From: Cyclobacteriaceae bacterium
Lineage (GTDB): Bacteria; Bacteroidota; Bacteroidia; Cytophagales; Cyclobacteriaceae
Length of the DNA: 64,000 nucleotides
NCBI GenBank assembly: GCA_016787725.1
Contig: JAEUTZ010000025.1
Span: 1 to 64,000, forward strand
Direction: 5' to 3'
Below, in pieces: positions 55,157-63,914 of this stretch (positions are counted from its first letter, which is position 1; every line of letters starts with the position of its first letter). Under the pieces are notes generated by a model that was not told the origin of the DNA, did not search any database, and saw only the letters and a program-made list of their open reading frames with translations. A program made the translations under genes and the position numbers.

Positions 55157-57865
55157 TTATTTCTTCACTACAAAACTATACTTGCCCGAGCCCACCTCCA
55201 ACCGGATATAGTTCCCTTCCTTTCCTTTCACCATAATTTCTTTCACGACAGATAAGGCTTTACCCGATTCAGAAATAGTATCAGCAGCAGAGGCAGGAAC
55301 ATAAATCGTTGCCTTGGTATTCGCTGGAATTTCCACATCAAAATCAACGGTTTGTTCATTTGTCTTCCATGCAGATTTTACTAAACCATATCCGGTTTTG
55401 TATTCGGATGCGGCCTGCGTCAACCGGGTATCCAGGTGGGGTTTAATCACAATGGATTTATAACCCGGAGCAGCCTCTTCCGTATCGATGCCGGTGGCTA
55501 CACGATACATCCAATCGCCAATCGCGCCATAGGCATAGTGATTAAAGGAGTTCATGCCCGGAGTCTGAAAAGAACCATCGGGTTTAATGCCGTCCCAGCG
55601 TTCCCAGATGGTGGTGGCGCCCATCTTCACCGGGTATAACCAGGATGGATATGTTTCTTGCAGTAATAAGGTATAGGCAACATCCGTATAGCCAAACCGG
55701 GTAAGCACATGACACAAATAAGGTGTGCCCAGAAAACCTGTGGTAAGGTGATTGCCATAGCTTTTTATATTCTCAACCAATTTCTCCGCGGCATAGGCCC
55801 GAAGATTATCAGGGAGCATATCAAAATTCAATGCCAATACATAGGCGGTTTGCGTACTACTCACAAGTCTCCCATTGGCAGTCATGTATTCTTTCATGAA
55901 TGCATCCTTAATATTTTTTAACAGAGCAGCGTACTTTGCTGCATCGTCTTGCTTGCCCAACACGTTCGCAGTCTTGATCACCAACTCGGTGGAATGGGCG
56001 AAGAAACACTGCGCAATCAAATACTTGTCCGTCACTGCGGAGCGACCATCGTTATCATCAAAAGGCCTATAGAATAACCAATCGCCAAAGTGAAATCCTT
56101 TGTTCCATAAATAATTGGTGCTGTTGCGTTCCATAAAGCCGACCCAGGCTTTCATGCTGTTGTATTGATCTTCCAGAATTCGCTTGTCACCATAGGCGAG
56201 ATACATGTTCCAGGGAATGATGGTAGCCGCATCGGCCCAACCGGCAGAACCTGCGGCCCGGGCACCAAGTACATTGGGTACTACAAACGGAACGCTGCCA
56301 TCAAGTTGATCGGCCTCTACATCTTTCAACCATTTTGCAAAGAAGTTGTGCACATCAAAATTGAAGGTAGCGGTTCGGGCAAAAGCCTGCGCATCCCCTG
56401 TCCAGCCCAGCCGCTCATCGCGTTGTGGGCAATCGGTAGGTACATCCAAAAAGTTACCACGCTGCCCCCATTGAATGTTGTGCTGCAGTTGATTGATGAG
56501 GGGATGGGAGCTCACGAAGGTTCCGGTAGGTTGCATATCCGAGTATAATGCCACTGCAGTGAAGTTCTCAGGCTTGATTTCGCCCGGATAGTCTTCAATC
56601 TTAATGTAACGGAATCCCTGAAAGGTGAAGTGGGGTTCAAAAAACTCTTCACCGTTTCCTTTCAGGATGTATTCGTTTTTCTGTTTGGCCGGACGAAGGT
56701 TTTCTGTGTAAAAGTTCCCCTCTTTATCCAACACCTCAGCATGGTAAAGCGTGATCTTATCTCCTGCTTTACCGGAGATTTTCACCTGCACCCAACCTAC
56801 GAGGTTCTGGCCGAAGTCCAGGACTCGCTCGCCTTTTGGTGTGGTGATGGACTTAATCACCTTGAACGTTTCTTTCTTGCGAATGGGCTCGTTGTAGGTG
56901 GCGATGAGTGGGGGCGTGCCGCTTGACTTTATTTTTACACCTTGCCAGTCTCCATCGTTGAAGGAAGCAGTATTCCAGCCAATTTTCTCTTTACGGGCAT
57001 CGATGGTTTCGCCATGGTAGATTTCAGAACTCACGATGGAGCCGGTGCTTGATTTCCAGGATTCATCAGTAATAAGGGTTTCTTTCGTACCATCCGCATA
57101 TTGAATTTCAATCTGAGCGAGCAACGCGAGTTCCTTTCCGTAATAATTCTTCTGGCCGGAGAAGCCAATGAAACCGCGATACCAACCACTTCCCAAGGCA
57201 ACACCAATCGCATTGGTGCCTGAAGTCAAAAGCGCAGTAACATCATAGAGTTGATACTGCAGTCGTTTATTGTAACTGGTCCAGCCCGGGGTAAGGTAAG
57301 CATCACCTATGCGTTTGCCATTGATAAATGCTTCGTATAAACCGAGGGAAGTAATGAAAGCGGTGGCGGAAGCAATCTTCTTCGTAGTACTAAATGTTTT
57401 TCTAAAGTAAGGACTTGGCTGATTGATTGTGTCCTCTTTGAAGCCGGGTTGAATCCATTTTGCTTTCCAGTCGGAAGGATTTAACAATCCCATTTGCCAG
57501 AAATTTGCTTCGGTCCACGCTGAAGCTTTTCCTGTATTATCCCAGACGCGCACCTGCCAGAAATATTTCTTTCCGGATTGAAGAGGCGCACCGGCAAAAC
57601 TAACATATTGCGACTGATCGGAGGTAACCTTTCCACTGGCCCACACATTCGCTTTAGAAAGTGCTGCCTGCGAATTGCTTACCCGGATTTCATAGGCGGT
57701 TTGCATCACATTTCGCTTTTCAGAAACCAGTTGCCAGCTGAAGCGAGGTTGTACATCCACCCCCAACGGGTTCTTTTGATTCTCGGTAAGCGGATTTTTT
57801 ACACTCACCTGCGCCCATACGATTGAAGCATGCAGCAATAGCGAAAGAAGGAGGAGCTTTTTCAT
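55157..57865 (-). CDS. Alpha-L-rhamnosidase, GH78
   Basis: This 902-residue exported enzyme (signal peptide MKKLLLLSLLLHASIVWAQ) has a fibronectin-like N-domain (about residues 25-130) and the Bac_rhamnosid_N domain (about 160-330, GDAYLTPGWTSYNKRLQYQL). A beta-sandwich domain precedes the (alpha/alpha)6 catalytic barrel (about 440-800). The barrel carries the acidic signature DCPQRDERLGWTGDAQAF, and the aromatic and acid residues NKGFHFGDWL and GATTIWERWDGI. It is an inverting enzyme that releases terminal L-rhamnose from flavonoids, saponins or rhamnogalacturonan. The product feeds the rhaT operon next door. Confidence 0.94.
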   Translation of the reverse strand: MKKLLLLSLLLHASIVWAQVSVKNPLTENQKNPLGVDVQPRFSWQLVSEKRNVMQTAYEIRVSNSQAALSKANVWASGKVTSDQSQYVSFAGAPLQSGKKYFWQVRVWDNTGKASAWTEANFWQMGLLNPSDWKAKWIQPGFKEDTINQPSPYFRKTFSTTKKIASATAFITSLGLYEAFINGKRIGDAYLTPGWTSYNKRLQYQLYDVTALLTSGTNAIGVALGSGWYRGFIGFSGQKNYYGKELALLAQIEIQYADGTKETLITDESWKSSTGSIVSSEIYHGETIDARKEKIGWNTASFNDGDWQGVKIKSSGTPPLIATYNEPIRKKETFKVIKSITTPKGERVLDFGQNLVGWVQVKISGKAGDKITLYHAEVLDKEGNFYTENLRPAKQKNEYILKGNGEEFFEPHFTFQGFRYIKIEDYPGEIKPENFTAVALYSDMQPTGTFVSSHPLINQLQHNIQWGQRGNFLDVPTDCPQRDERLGWTGDAQAFARTATFNFDVHNFFAKWLKDVEADQLDGSVPFVVPNVLGARAAGSAGWADAATIIPWNMYLAYGDKRILEDQYNSMKAWVGFMERNSTNYLWNKGFHFGDWLFYRPFDDNDGRSAVTDKYLIAQCFFAHSTELVIKTANVLGKQDDAAKYAALLKNIKDAFMKEYMTANGRLVSSTQTAYVLALNFDMLPDNLRAYAAEKLVENIKSYGNHLTTGFLGTPYLCHVLTRFGYTDVAYTLLLQETYPSWLYPVKMGATTIWERWDGIKPDGSFQTPGMNSFNHYAYGAIGDWMYRVATGIDTEEAAPGYKSIVIKPHLDTRLTQAASEYKTGYGLVKSAWKTNEQTVDFDVEIPANTKATIYVPASAADTISESGKALSVVKEIMVKGKEGNYIRLEVGSGKYSFVVKK

Positions 57866-58019
57866 GGGTGAAATTATTAATACGTATAGAACCTGATTTA
57901 TTAACAGTCAGCTTATGTTGCGCAAAATATCCACGCACCTGTCTGACAGATCGAAGGCGATTAGATAGTAGTATGGTTTCCGACAGCGCTCAATTGAAAA
58001 TTTATTTGGTTTGCGTACA

Positions 58020-59297
58020 TCAATTATTAAGGGCCTGGTACACCTGTACCTTAAAGGTTTGGTCAACATCTGCCCCGTGTTCGCCCCACATTTGGCGATA
58101 GAGTAAAACCACCATTTTTTCTTTCGGGTCAACCCAATAGGTGGTTGCGAAAGCTCCGCCCCAGGAGTACGTACCCACATTGTGCGGAAACTTACTGCTC
58201 CCTTCTTCCGTCACCACAAGAAATCCAAGCCCAAATTTGTTTTCACCTAAACTTAAATCCCCAATTTGGTTCATGGTCATCATCCGAACCGTGTTTGGTG
58301 CCAACAATCGGGTGCCATTAAGTTCACCTCCATTCAAAAGCATTTGCAGGAACAAGGCATAATCATAGATCGTTGAAGATAGCCCGCCACCGCCTGAAAA
58401 GTATTCTTTCTTTTTTACAGGATAAATCATTTCCAATTCTCCGAATGCTTTATCCTGAATCTTCAATCCAGTAGAATCTTCTTGATAGAAGTTAACCAAC
58501 CGGCTGGCTTTCTCTTCTGGCACATTAAAGTAAGTGTCCTGCATACCCAACGGTTGAAAAATTCGTTGAGCAAAGAATTCATCAAGGGACATCCCTGACC
58601 AGATTTCCACCAGGTATCCCAGCAAGTCGGTATTCAATCCGTACGTCCATTTTTCTCCCGGGTGATGAAGCAAGGGCAACCTTCCTAATCGATTCATCGC
58701 TTCCGATAATTTATGGTCATGCACATCGAGGCCACCCGTGACGTTATTTTTGGCATAAATGGCAGTAGCTTCCGGACTTCCTATCGTAGCATAATCGATA
58801 CCCGAAGTGTGGGTGAGCAAATCACGGATGGTGATGGCCCGTTTGGCAGGAAGGGTTGTGTACGTAGTATCCTTTGAATTAAACTTGTCCAGGACCCGGG
58901 CGTTTTCAAATGCCGGGATATATTTTGAAACCGGTTCATCGAGCAGAAATTTCCCTTCTTCCCATAACATCATCACGGCTACACTCGTGATTGCCTTTGT
59001 CTGTGAGGCAATCCGGAAGATTCCATCTTCCCTCAGGGCCTCTTTGGTTTCCAGATTGTTAAAGCCTACTGCTTTATGGTACACGATTTTTCCCTCGCGG
59101 GCGATAAATCCGGCTGCGCCATTAATCCAACCCTGCTTAACCCAGTTATTCAGGGTGCTATCCAACCGAGCCAGGCGCACACTGGAAAAACCGGCCGCTT
59201 CGGGTTTAACAATCTTTAAGCCTTGTTCAGTCTGGGCGATTTCGCCTGTGCAGGATACAAGAAGTACGATGAGTACAAGGGACACAAATCGATTCAT
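58020..59297 (-). CDS. Serine hydrolase, class C beta-lactamase/esterase family, lipoprotein
   Basis: This 425-residue protein starts at the ATG of a lipoprotein signal (MNRFVSLVLIVLLVSC, C16). The serine beta-lactamase-like fold shows S98-x-x-K101 (RIASQTKAIT), the Y-x-N motif in WTYGLNTDLLGY and the H-x-G segment NVGTYSWGGAF in place of KTG. The family includes esterases (EstB type), D-aminopeptidases and penicillin-binding relatives. In this locus an esterase acting on acylated rhamnosides is more likely than a beta-lactamase. It starts 31 bases after the GH106 stop, so the two are cotranscribed. Confidence 0.88.
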   Translation of the reverse strand: MNRFVSLVLIVLLVSCTGEIAQTEQGLKIVKPEAAGFSSVRLARLDSTLNNWVKQGWINGAAGFIAREGKIVYHKAVGFNNLETKEALREDGIFRIASQTKAITSVAVMMLWEEGKFLLDEPVSKYIPAFENARVLDKFNSKDTTYTTLPAKRAITIRDLLTHTSGIDYATIGSPEATAIYAKNNVTGGLDVHDHKLSEAMNRLGRLPLLHHPGEKWTYGLNTDLLGYLVEIWSGMSLDEFFAQRIFQPLGMQDTYFNVPEEKASRLVNFYQEDSTGLKIQDKAFGELEMIYPVKKKEYFSGGGGLSSTIYDYALFLQMLLNGGELNGTRLLAPNTVRMMTMNQIGDLSLGENKFGLGFLVVTEEGSSKFPHNVGTYSWGGAFATTYWVDPKEKMVVLLYRQMWGEHGADVDQTFKVQVYQALNN

Positions 59298-59328
59298 AGG
59301 AAAAGGTAGTTTGTACAAGATACTCTTT

Positions 59329-62300
59329 TTATTGTTTTGGGCTTACTTGATTTAGGGTAACCGGACCGATAAGTCCGGATTCAATCAATTTTGAGCTGCC
59401 ACCTCCAAAGCGCAGGCCTGCACCCGATAGGATTTTGCTATTCGGATTGGCCATGTCGCCCGTTATCCGGTTGGTCCATTGATTGGTTACTTTCACGTCA
59501 ATTTTGTTCACACCTTGTTTCAAGGCCGAAGTGATGTTGATCTGATACGGCAGCTTCCAAAGGGTGCCAATTGATTTTCCGTTAATACTGATTTCGGCCA
59601 GGTCTTTTACAATGCCAAGATCAAGCATGAATTTTGAACCCGGTTTTGAAAACCATTCTTTGCCCACCGTGAATTCTTTCGTGTAGGTAGCGGTGCCTCC
59701 GAAATATTTAACACCCTCATCAGCATGTTCACTGAGAGAAATCAATTTGTCCAGCGTAATCTTTTCAGGAGCACCGAGCTGGGGCGGAAAGGTCACATTC
59801 CAGCCTTCATTCAATACTGTAACTTGATTGGTTGCCGAGGTTGCCTTCTTGAAGGAAAGAATGGTAGTTGGTTTAGAAAATACAATAAATACGGATTCCT
59901 CCGGATTAAACTCGTAAGGAACAGTCGTGATTCCATTTTCGATGGTATAATCAGCCGGCTCAATCAACCCGCTGTCCGCATGCCAGAGTTCAGGAGTTCT
60001 GCCGTTAATGCGGAATTCGAGGTTTACATTTTCTTTCTGGTTGCGCAGGTTGGAAATGAAATAAATGTCGGCATCCGAAGTCTTGCGATGAATCCAACTC
60101 AAGTACGTATTGGTGTTAGGTTTCGTGTAATCAACATCCTTCCTTACGTTCAATTCTGCAAGTATGGAAACCAAAGGGATGCCCCAATAGACATGCCCTT
60201 TTCCGTAGGGATGGTGGTACACCAGCTGACCGTCCGCATCCCCCCATACTTCATTGGCTAGGGTCTCTATTTCCGAGTCTACGGTGGGATAGCCGGAAAG
60301 GCTTGGTGATTTCATTGGTTTTGGACCTACTATGGTGGCTCCTTCTGCAACAAGTGCTTTTACCTTTTTCAGAACTGCGGGTGTCATTTCTGGCACTTCA
60401 GGAAGTACAAGCACGCGATACTGCATCCCACTCTGCAGAACGACATTTCCATTGACTACGGTTGCATCTTCCAGCAGAATATCCGTACCTAGAAAATCAT
60501 AATCATAGCCAGCCGGTGGTTCGGGTTTAATCTTTTTCCAATATGGAACAGCCGATGGAATGCCTTCGCCCAGGTAATAGGCAATATCCGCAACGAAAGT
60601 GCCTTGTTGCAATAAATAGCTGTTGCGTGAAAGATAGGTAGTGAATGGAAGCGCCTGTTCGGCCCAGGTAATATTGCGATGAATATGCGTGCCCACCATC
60701 GCGTTGCCGGGTTTGGTATCCAGCGGTTGATGAGTAGACGTATGAAAGATGAATCGGTTCACGCCTTGCGTGTTCCAGTAATCACCAATTAGTTTCATGG
60801 AAGCCGGTGACTCAAAAGCTCCACCCGTCCAGGATTCGGTAGCCACGAATTTCTTTCCATAGATGTGGGCGGCTGATGCAGCTTCGCGAATGTCAGACTG
60901 ATGCGCATGCAGGCGATCACCCGCACCGCGGTAGGCGTGATCATCATCTAAATCTTTTGGCGATTTCCAGCTACTGCCTTCGGCCGAACCTAACCCTTGG
61001 GTCATCCCAAATTCACCCATCGGTATGTCCAGGTATTTTTTGTTCAGCATGGCATCCTGCATAATGGGCAAGGAGATGCCAGCCGACTCGCCATAGAGTT
61101 TAATACCTTCGGCTCGTGCCAGATCGCCCAACGCTTTGTAATGGTTCTCCGCAAGCAGGTCTGCAATCGTTCGTCTGAAGTCCCAGAGAAAACGATCGCT
61201 GACTTCAGCGCTTTTCACGATGCGTCCACTGAGCACGGGCAAATACGGAGTCAGGTCATACCCTCTTCGCTTTAAGAATTCAGCGGGAAGGTCTTCGGTC
61301 CAGTTTTGTGCATCAGCTTCAAAACTGTCGGTGAGCCAGTATTGCATGCGTTTGCCATACAGGGAACCCAGCGCCTTCGCGATGGGAGTAGTGTACCCTT
61401 TATAATACGATTCCAGATGTTTTTTACTCAGTTTATCTACCTCATAGCCCACTCCGGCCGGTACAGCCGGGCTGTTCTTTGAACCGGTTAGAGAATACCC
61501 CATTCTGACAATAGTCCAGTTGCCGGCAGGTACATCCCACGTCAGTATGCCATCGGCTTTCATCTTTTCGGTAACATCTATTACATCGGTTATCGCTGAG
61601 CTTTCAGGTACACGTGTTGTGGCCAGTGCTTCCAATTCAAACATGGGGGCAAAGTGGGCTTTGTCTTCCCATCGATTCACACGGGCGTCACTGTAAAATT
61701 TTGCTTCCGTGACTGTATACGTAGTAGGCGCTGGTCCGAAGTACCCGGGCGTTCCAAAATTTCCAACGGTGGTAAGTCCGGAGCCACCGGTGAACGTGAT
61801 GCGGAAGTAACGCGCACGTACTTCCGGAAAGGTATAGGTGCGCACGGGCAAGGCACGGATGTCGTGTTGTGGGCCGGGCAGCGATAAAATGGTTCTAAAG
61901 GTTACACCATCGTCACTCACCTGAACATACCCGGTAGTAACATCTTTGCTGCCAAAACCTTGTGTTAATTCAGTGGCCAAGGCAAAGGATTGAGCCTTGA
62001 ACGGTTGGTTAAATTCAAATTGTATCCAGCTGTGCGATTCTGGTTTTGGAAGAGATAGTGTGATGCCACTGGTAAGATCATCATCGAGCAGCGCGCTTGC
62101 ATCAATGGCTCCGGCACTGGAGGATACGCTGGGTTTCAGATCCATCATGTTCACTTCGTCTTTCGGGGTACGAAAGGCAAGCACTTTATAGTCGGCATAC
62201 AGGGTAGGCTCAGGGTTGGCAACGGATAAAAATCCTCCCGGCCGGCTCAGGTTGCGAATCGGCCCATTGTTGGATGGTGGAGCAGGAAGTTTACCGGTAA

Positions 62301-62742
62301 ACTTTTTTCCACCTGTAATTTTCAATTCACTCCACACTACTTTCTTGATGGCTTCTTCGGGCTTCACCCAGGGGCCCCCGGTTTCACTCCAGCCCGCTGA
62401 AGTCACCATGGTCATTTCCAGTCCGAGCCGCTCTGCTTCCGCAGCTGTATGGCGAATGGCATCCAACCACTCGGGTGTCATGAATACGATTTTTTTTTCA
62501 ACGGTTTGTCCCATTCCAAGGCTCACATCAAAAGCCTGAAAGCCACCAATCCCAGCCCGTTTCATCCACTCCAGATCTTTGGTGATTCCTTCTTTGGTGA
62601 TGTTGCTACCGATCCAATGCCACCAGGTGCGGGGCTTGGCTTCGTCCGGTGGATTTAGGAAACCGGTTTTGAGATCATCGGTCGGTTGGGCAAGTGCGGC
62701 TAGACTGAAAAACACAAACGAACAGATACTTGCTAGTTTCAT
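59329..62742 (-). CDS. Alpha-L-rhamnosidase, GH106
   Basis: This 1137-residue exported enzyme starts at the ATG of a signal peptide (MKLASICSFVFFSLAALAQ); a 17-codon extension is discarded. The N-terminal segment PPDEAKPRTWWHWIGSNIT and TKDLEWMKRAGIGGFQAFDV are GH106 hallmarks. A long TIM barrel with inserted beta-sandwich (about residues 210-330, a discoidin-like module with HSWIQFEF) and C-terminal beta domains follow. GH106 enzymes cleave alpha-1,2 or other rhamnosyl linkages in rhamnogalacturonan II, rutinosides or ulvan-like glycans. It is the first gene of a unit with the serine hydrolase. Its start is 48 bases downstream of candidate site C. Confidence 0.93.
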   Translation of the reverse strand: MKLASICSFVFFSLAALAQPTDDLKTGFLNPPDEAKPRTWWHWIGSNITKEGITKDLEWMKRAGIGGFQAFDVSLGMGQTVEKKIVFMTPEWLDAIRHTAAEAERLGLEMTMVTSAGWSETGGPWVKPEEAIKKVVWSELKITGGKKFTGKLPAPPSNNGPIRNLSRPGGFLSVANPEPTLYADYKVLAFRTPKDEVNMMDLKPSVSSSAGAIDASALLDDDLTSGITLSLPKPESHSWIQFEFNQPFKAQSFALATELTQGFGSKDVTTGYVQVSDDGVTFRTILSLPGPQHDIRALPVRTYTFPEVRARYFRITFTGGSGLTTVGNFGTPGYFGPAPTTYTVTEAKFYSDARVNRWEDKAHFAPMFELEALATTRVPESSAITDVIDVTEKMKADGILTWDVPAGNWTIVRMGYSLTGSKNSPAVPAGVGYEVDKLSKKHLESYYKGYTTPIAKALGSLYGKRMQYWLTDSFEADAQNWTEDLPAEFLKRRGYDLTPYLPVLSGRIVKSAEVSDRFLWDFRRTIADLLAENHYKALGDLARAEGIKLYGESAGISLPIMQDAMLNKKYLDIPMGEFGMTQGLGSAEGSSWKSPKDLDDDHAYRGAGDRLHAHQSDIREAASAAHIYGKKFVATESWTGGAFESPASMKLIGDYWNTQGVNRFIFHTSTHQPLDTKPGNAMVGTHIHRNITWAEQALPFTTYLSRNSYLLQQGTFVADIAYYLGEGIPSAVPYWKKIKPEPPAGYDYDFLGTDILLEDATVVNGNVVLQSGMQYRVLVLPEVPEMTPAVLKKVKALVAEGATIVGPKPMKSPSLSGYPTVDSEIETLANEVWGDADGQLVYHHPYGKGHVYWGIPLVSILAELNVRKDVDYTKPNTNTYLSWIHRKTSDADIYFISNLRNQKENVNLEFRINGRTPELWHADSGLIEPADYTIENGITTVPYEFNPEESVFIVFSKPTTILSFKKATSATNQVTVLNEGWNVTFPPQLGAPEKITLDKLISLSEHADEGVKYFGGTATYTKEFTVGKEWFSKPGSKFMLDLGIVKDLAEISINGKSIGTLWKLPYQINITSALKQGVNKIDVKVTNQWTNRITGDMANPNSKILSGAGLRFGGGSSKLIESGLIGPVTLNQVSPKQ

Positions 62743-62784
62743 GGAGGTGGTATTTTGAAACAAGGTAAATGCCGTGCTTGGGGA

Positions 62785-62808
62785 AACTGTCATGCTCCAT
62801 CCTGTGAG
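62785..62808 (-). promoter_or_regulatory. Candidate regulator site C (TCATG-N5-TCCTG)
   Basis: On the plus strand TCATG (62790-62794) and TCCTG (62800-62804) are 10 bases apart. The flank AAACT and the following TGT match site B, as does the C in the middle of the spacer. It lies 48 bases upstream of GH106 (minus) and 93 bases upstream of the GntR-type gene (plus). A -7-like TACCTTG (minus, from 62767) lies 23 bases away. Confidence 0.55.
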
Positions 62809-62845
62809 GTTGCTTTTTTTGATGAATGGTTGACCGGATTGCCCG

Positions 62846-62876
62846 TTTGATCACAGGCTCTGTTTTTGTAGGTTTG
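62846..62876 (+). promoter_or_regulatory. Bacteroidota promoter TTTG-N19-TAGGTTTG
   Basis: TTTG (62846-62849) and TAGGTTTG (62869-62876) are separated by 19 bases, a full consensus match. The expected transcription start, about 6-8 bases after the box, falls on or next to the ATG at 62883, so the message may be leaderless. Confidence 0.6.
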
Positions 62877-62882
62877 ATTCGC

Positions 62883-63914
62883 ATGAAACTGATTGATTTT
62901 CAGAAAATAATTACCATCGATTATCAATCGGCCACCCCGAAATACCGGCAATTGGCAAACTCCATCACCCACGCTATCAAGGATGGCAGGTTGCAACTGG
63001 ACGATGTGTTGCCATCGATCAATGAATTGAGTTTTACGTTCGAGATTTCCAGAGATACGGCCGAAAAAGGATATAAGTACCTGAAGGAAATTGGCGTACT
63101 GGCATCCGTGCCCGGAAAGGGATACTACATCGCCTCAACAACCCTGGAACAACCGTTGAAAATATTTTTGTTGTTCAATAAGCTCAGTGCTCATAAAAAA
63201 ATTATTTATGATGCTTTTATCGCTTCCCTTCCCGAAACGGCCTGGGTTGACTTTTATATCTACAACAACGATGTATCCTTCTTTAAGAAATTGATTGAAT
63301 CCCGCAAGGAAGAATACTCTCATTATGTGATCATCCCGCACTTTATTGAAGGGGAGGAGCGGGCCTGTGAAGTCATAAACGCAATCGACAAATCGAAACT
63401 GATTTTGCTGGATAAATTAGTGCCCGGAATCAGTGGGAAATTTGGTGCTGTGTATGAGAATTTTGAAAAGGATATTGGCGATGCATTATCACAAGCATTG
63501 CCGCACCTCATCAAGTATCATACACTCAACCTTGTTTTTCCGGATCACTCCTACTTTCCACAGGAAATCGTGCGGGGATTTTCAACATTTTGTATGCAAC
63601 ATCATTTCAAAAGCAGGGTGATACCGGAAATTGAAACGGCATCCATTGGGAAAGGCGAAGTATTCATTAGCTTGATGGAAAATGACCTGGTGACGTTGAT
63701 TGAACGGATCCTGTTACAGAAGCTGGACGTGGGCAAGGATGTGGGTGTAATCTCGTACAATGAAACGGCACTCAAAAAAATCATTCTGCAAGGCATCACC
63801 ACTATCTCAACGGATTTTCAACTGATGGGTCGCAAGGCTGCAGAAATAATCCTCAACCGATCAAACGAGCACGTGGAGATTCCTTTTTACCTGATGCTAC
63901 GGAATTCTGTTTAG
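62883..63914 (+). CDS. GntR-family regulator with LacI-type effector domain
   Basis: This 343-residue protein has an N-terminal GntR winged helix (about residues 12-80: PKYRQLANSITHAIKDG, LPSINELSFTFEISRDTAEKGY, VPGKGYYI). A type 1 periplasmic-binding-like sugar-binding domain follows (about 92-343), as in LacI/GalR. The start at 62883 is preferred; a 19-codon extension would place the start before the promoter box. It is divergent from GH106 and is the only regulator in the rhamnose locus, so it probably controls these genes with rhamnose or a derivative as effector. That role is inference. Confidence 0.9.
   Translation: MKLIDFQKIITIDYQSATPKYRQLANSITHAIKDGRLQLDDVLPSINELSFTFEISRDTAEKGYKYLKEIGVLASVPGKGYYIASTTLEQPLKIFLLFNKLSAHKKIIYDAFIASLPETAWVDFYIYNNDVSFFKKLIESRKEEYSHYVIIPHFIEGEERACEVINAIDKSKLILLDKLVPGISGKFGAVYENFEKDIGDALSQALPHLIKYHTLNLVFPDHSYFPQEIVRGFSTFCMQHHFKSRVIPEIETASIGKGEVFISLMENDLVTLIERILLQKLDVGKDVGVISYNETALKKIILQGITTISTDFQLMGRKAAEIILNRSNEHVEIPFYLMLRNSV

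Noticed and set aside
57936-57950. Small palindrome CTGTC-T-GACAG upstream of GH78
   Set aside because: It is short, lies 70 bases from the start codon, does not match the TC(A/C)TG motif, and no second copy was found in the locus.
58020-59297. Antibiotic-resistance beta-lactamase
   Set aside because: The SxxK and YxN motifs fit, but the third motif is H-x-G-like rather than KTG, and the place in a rhamnoside locus favours an esterase.
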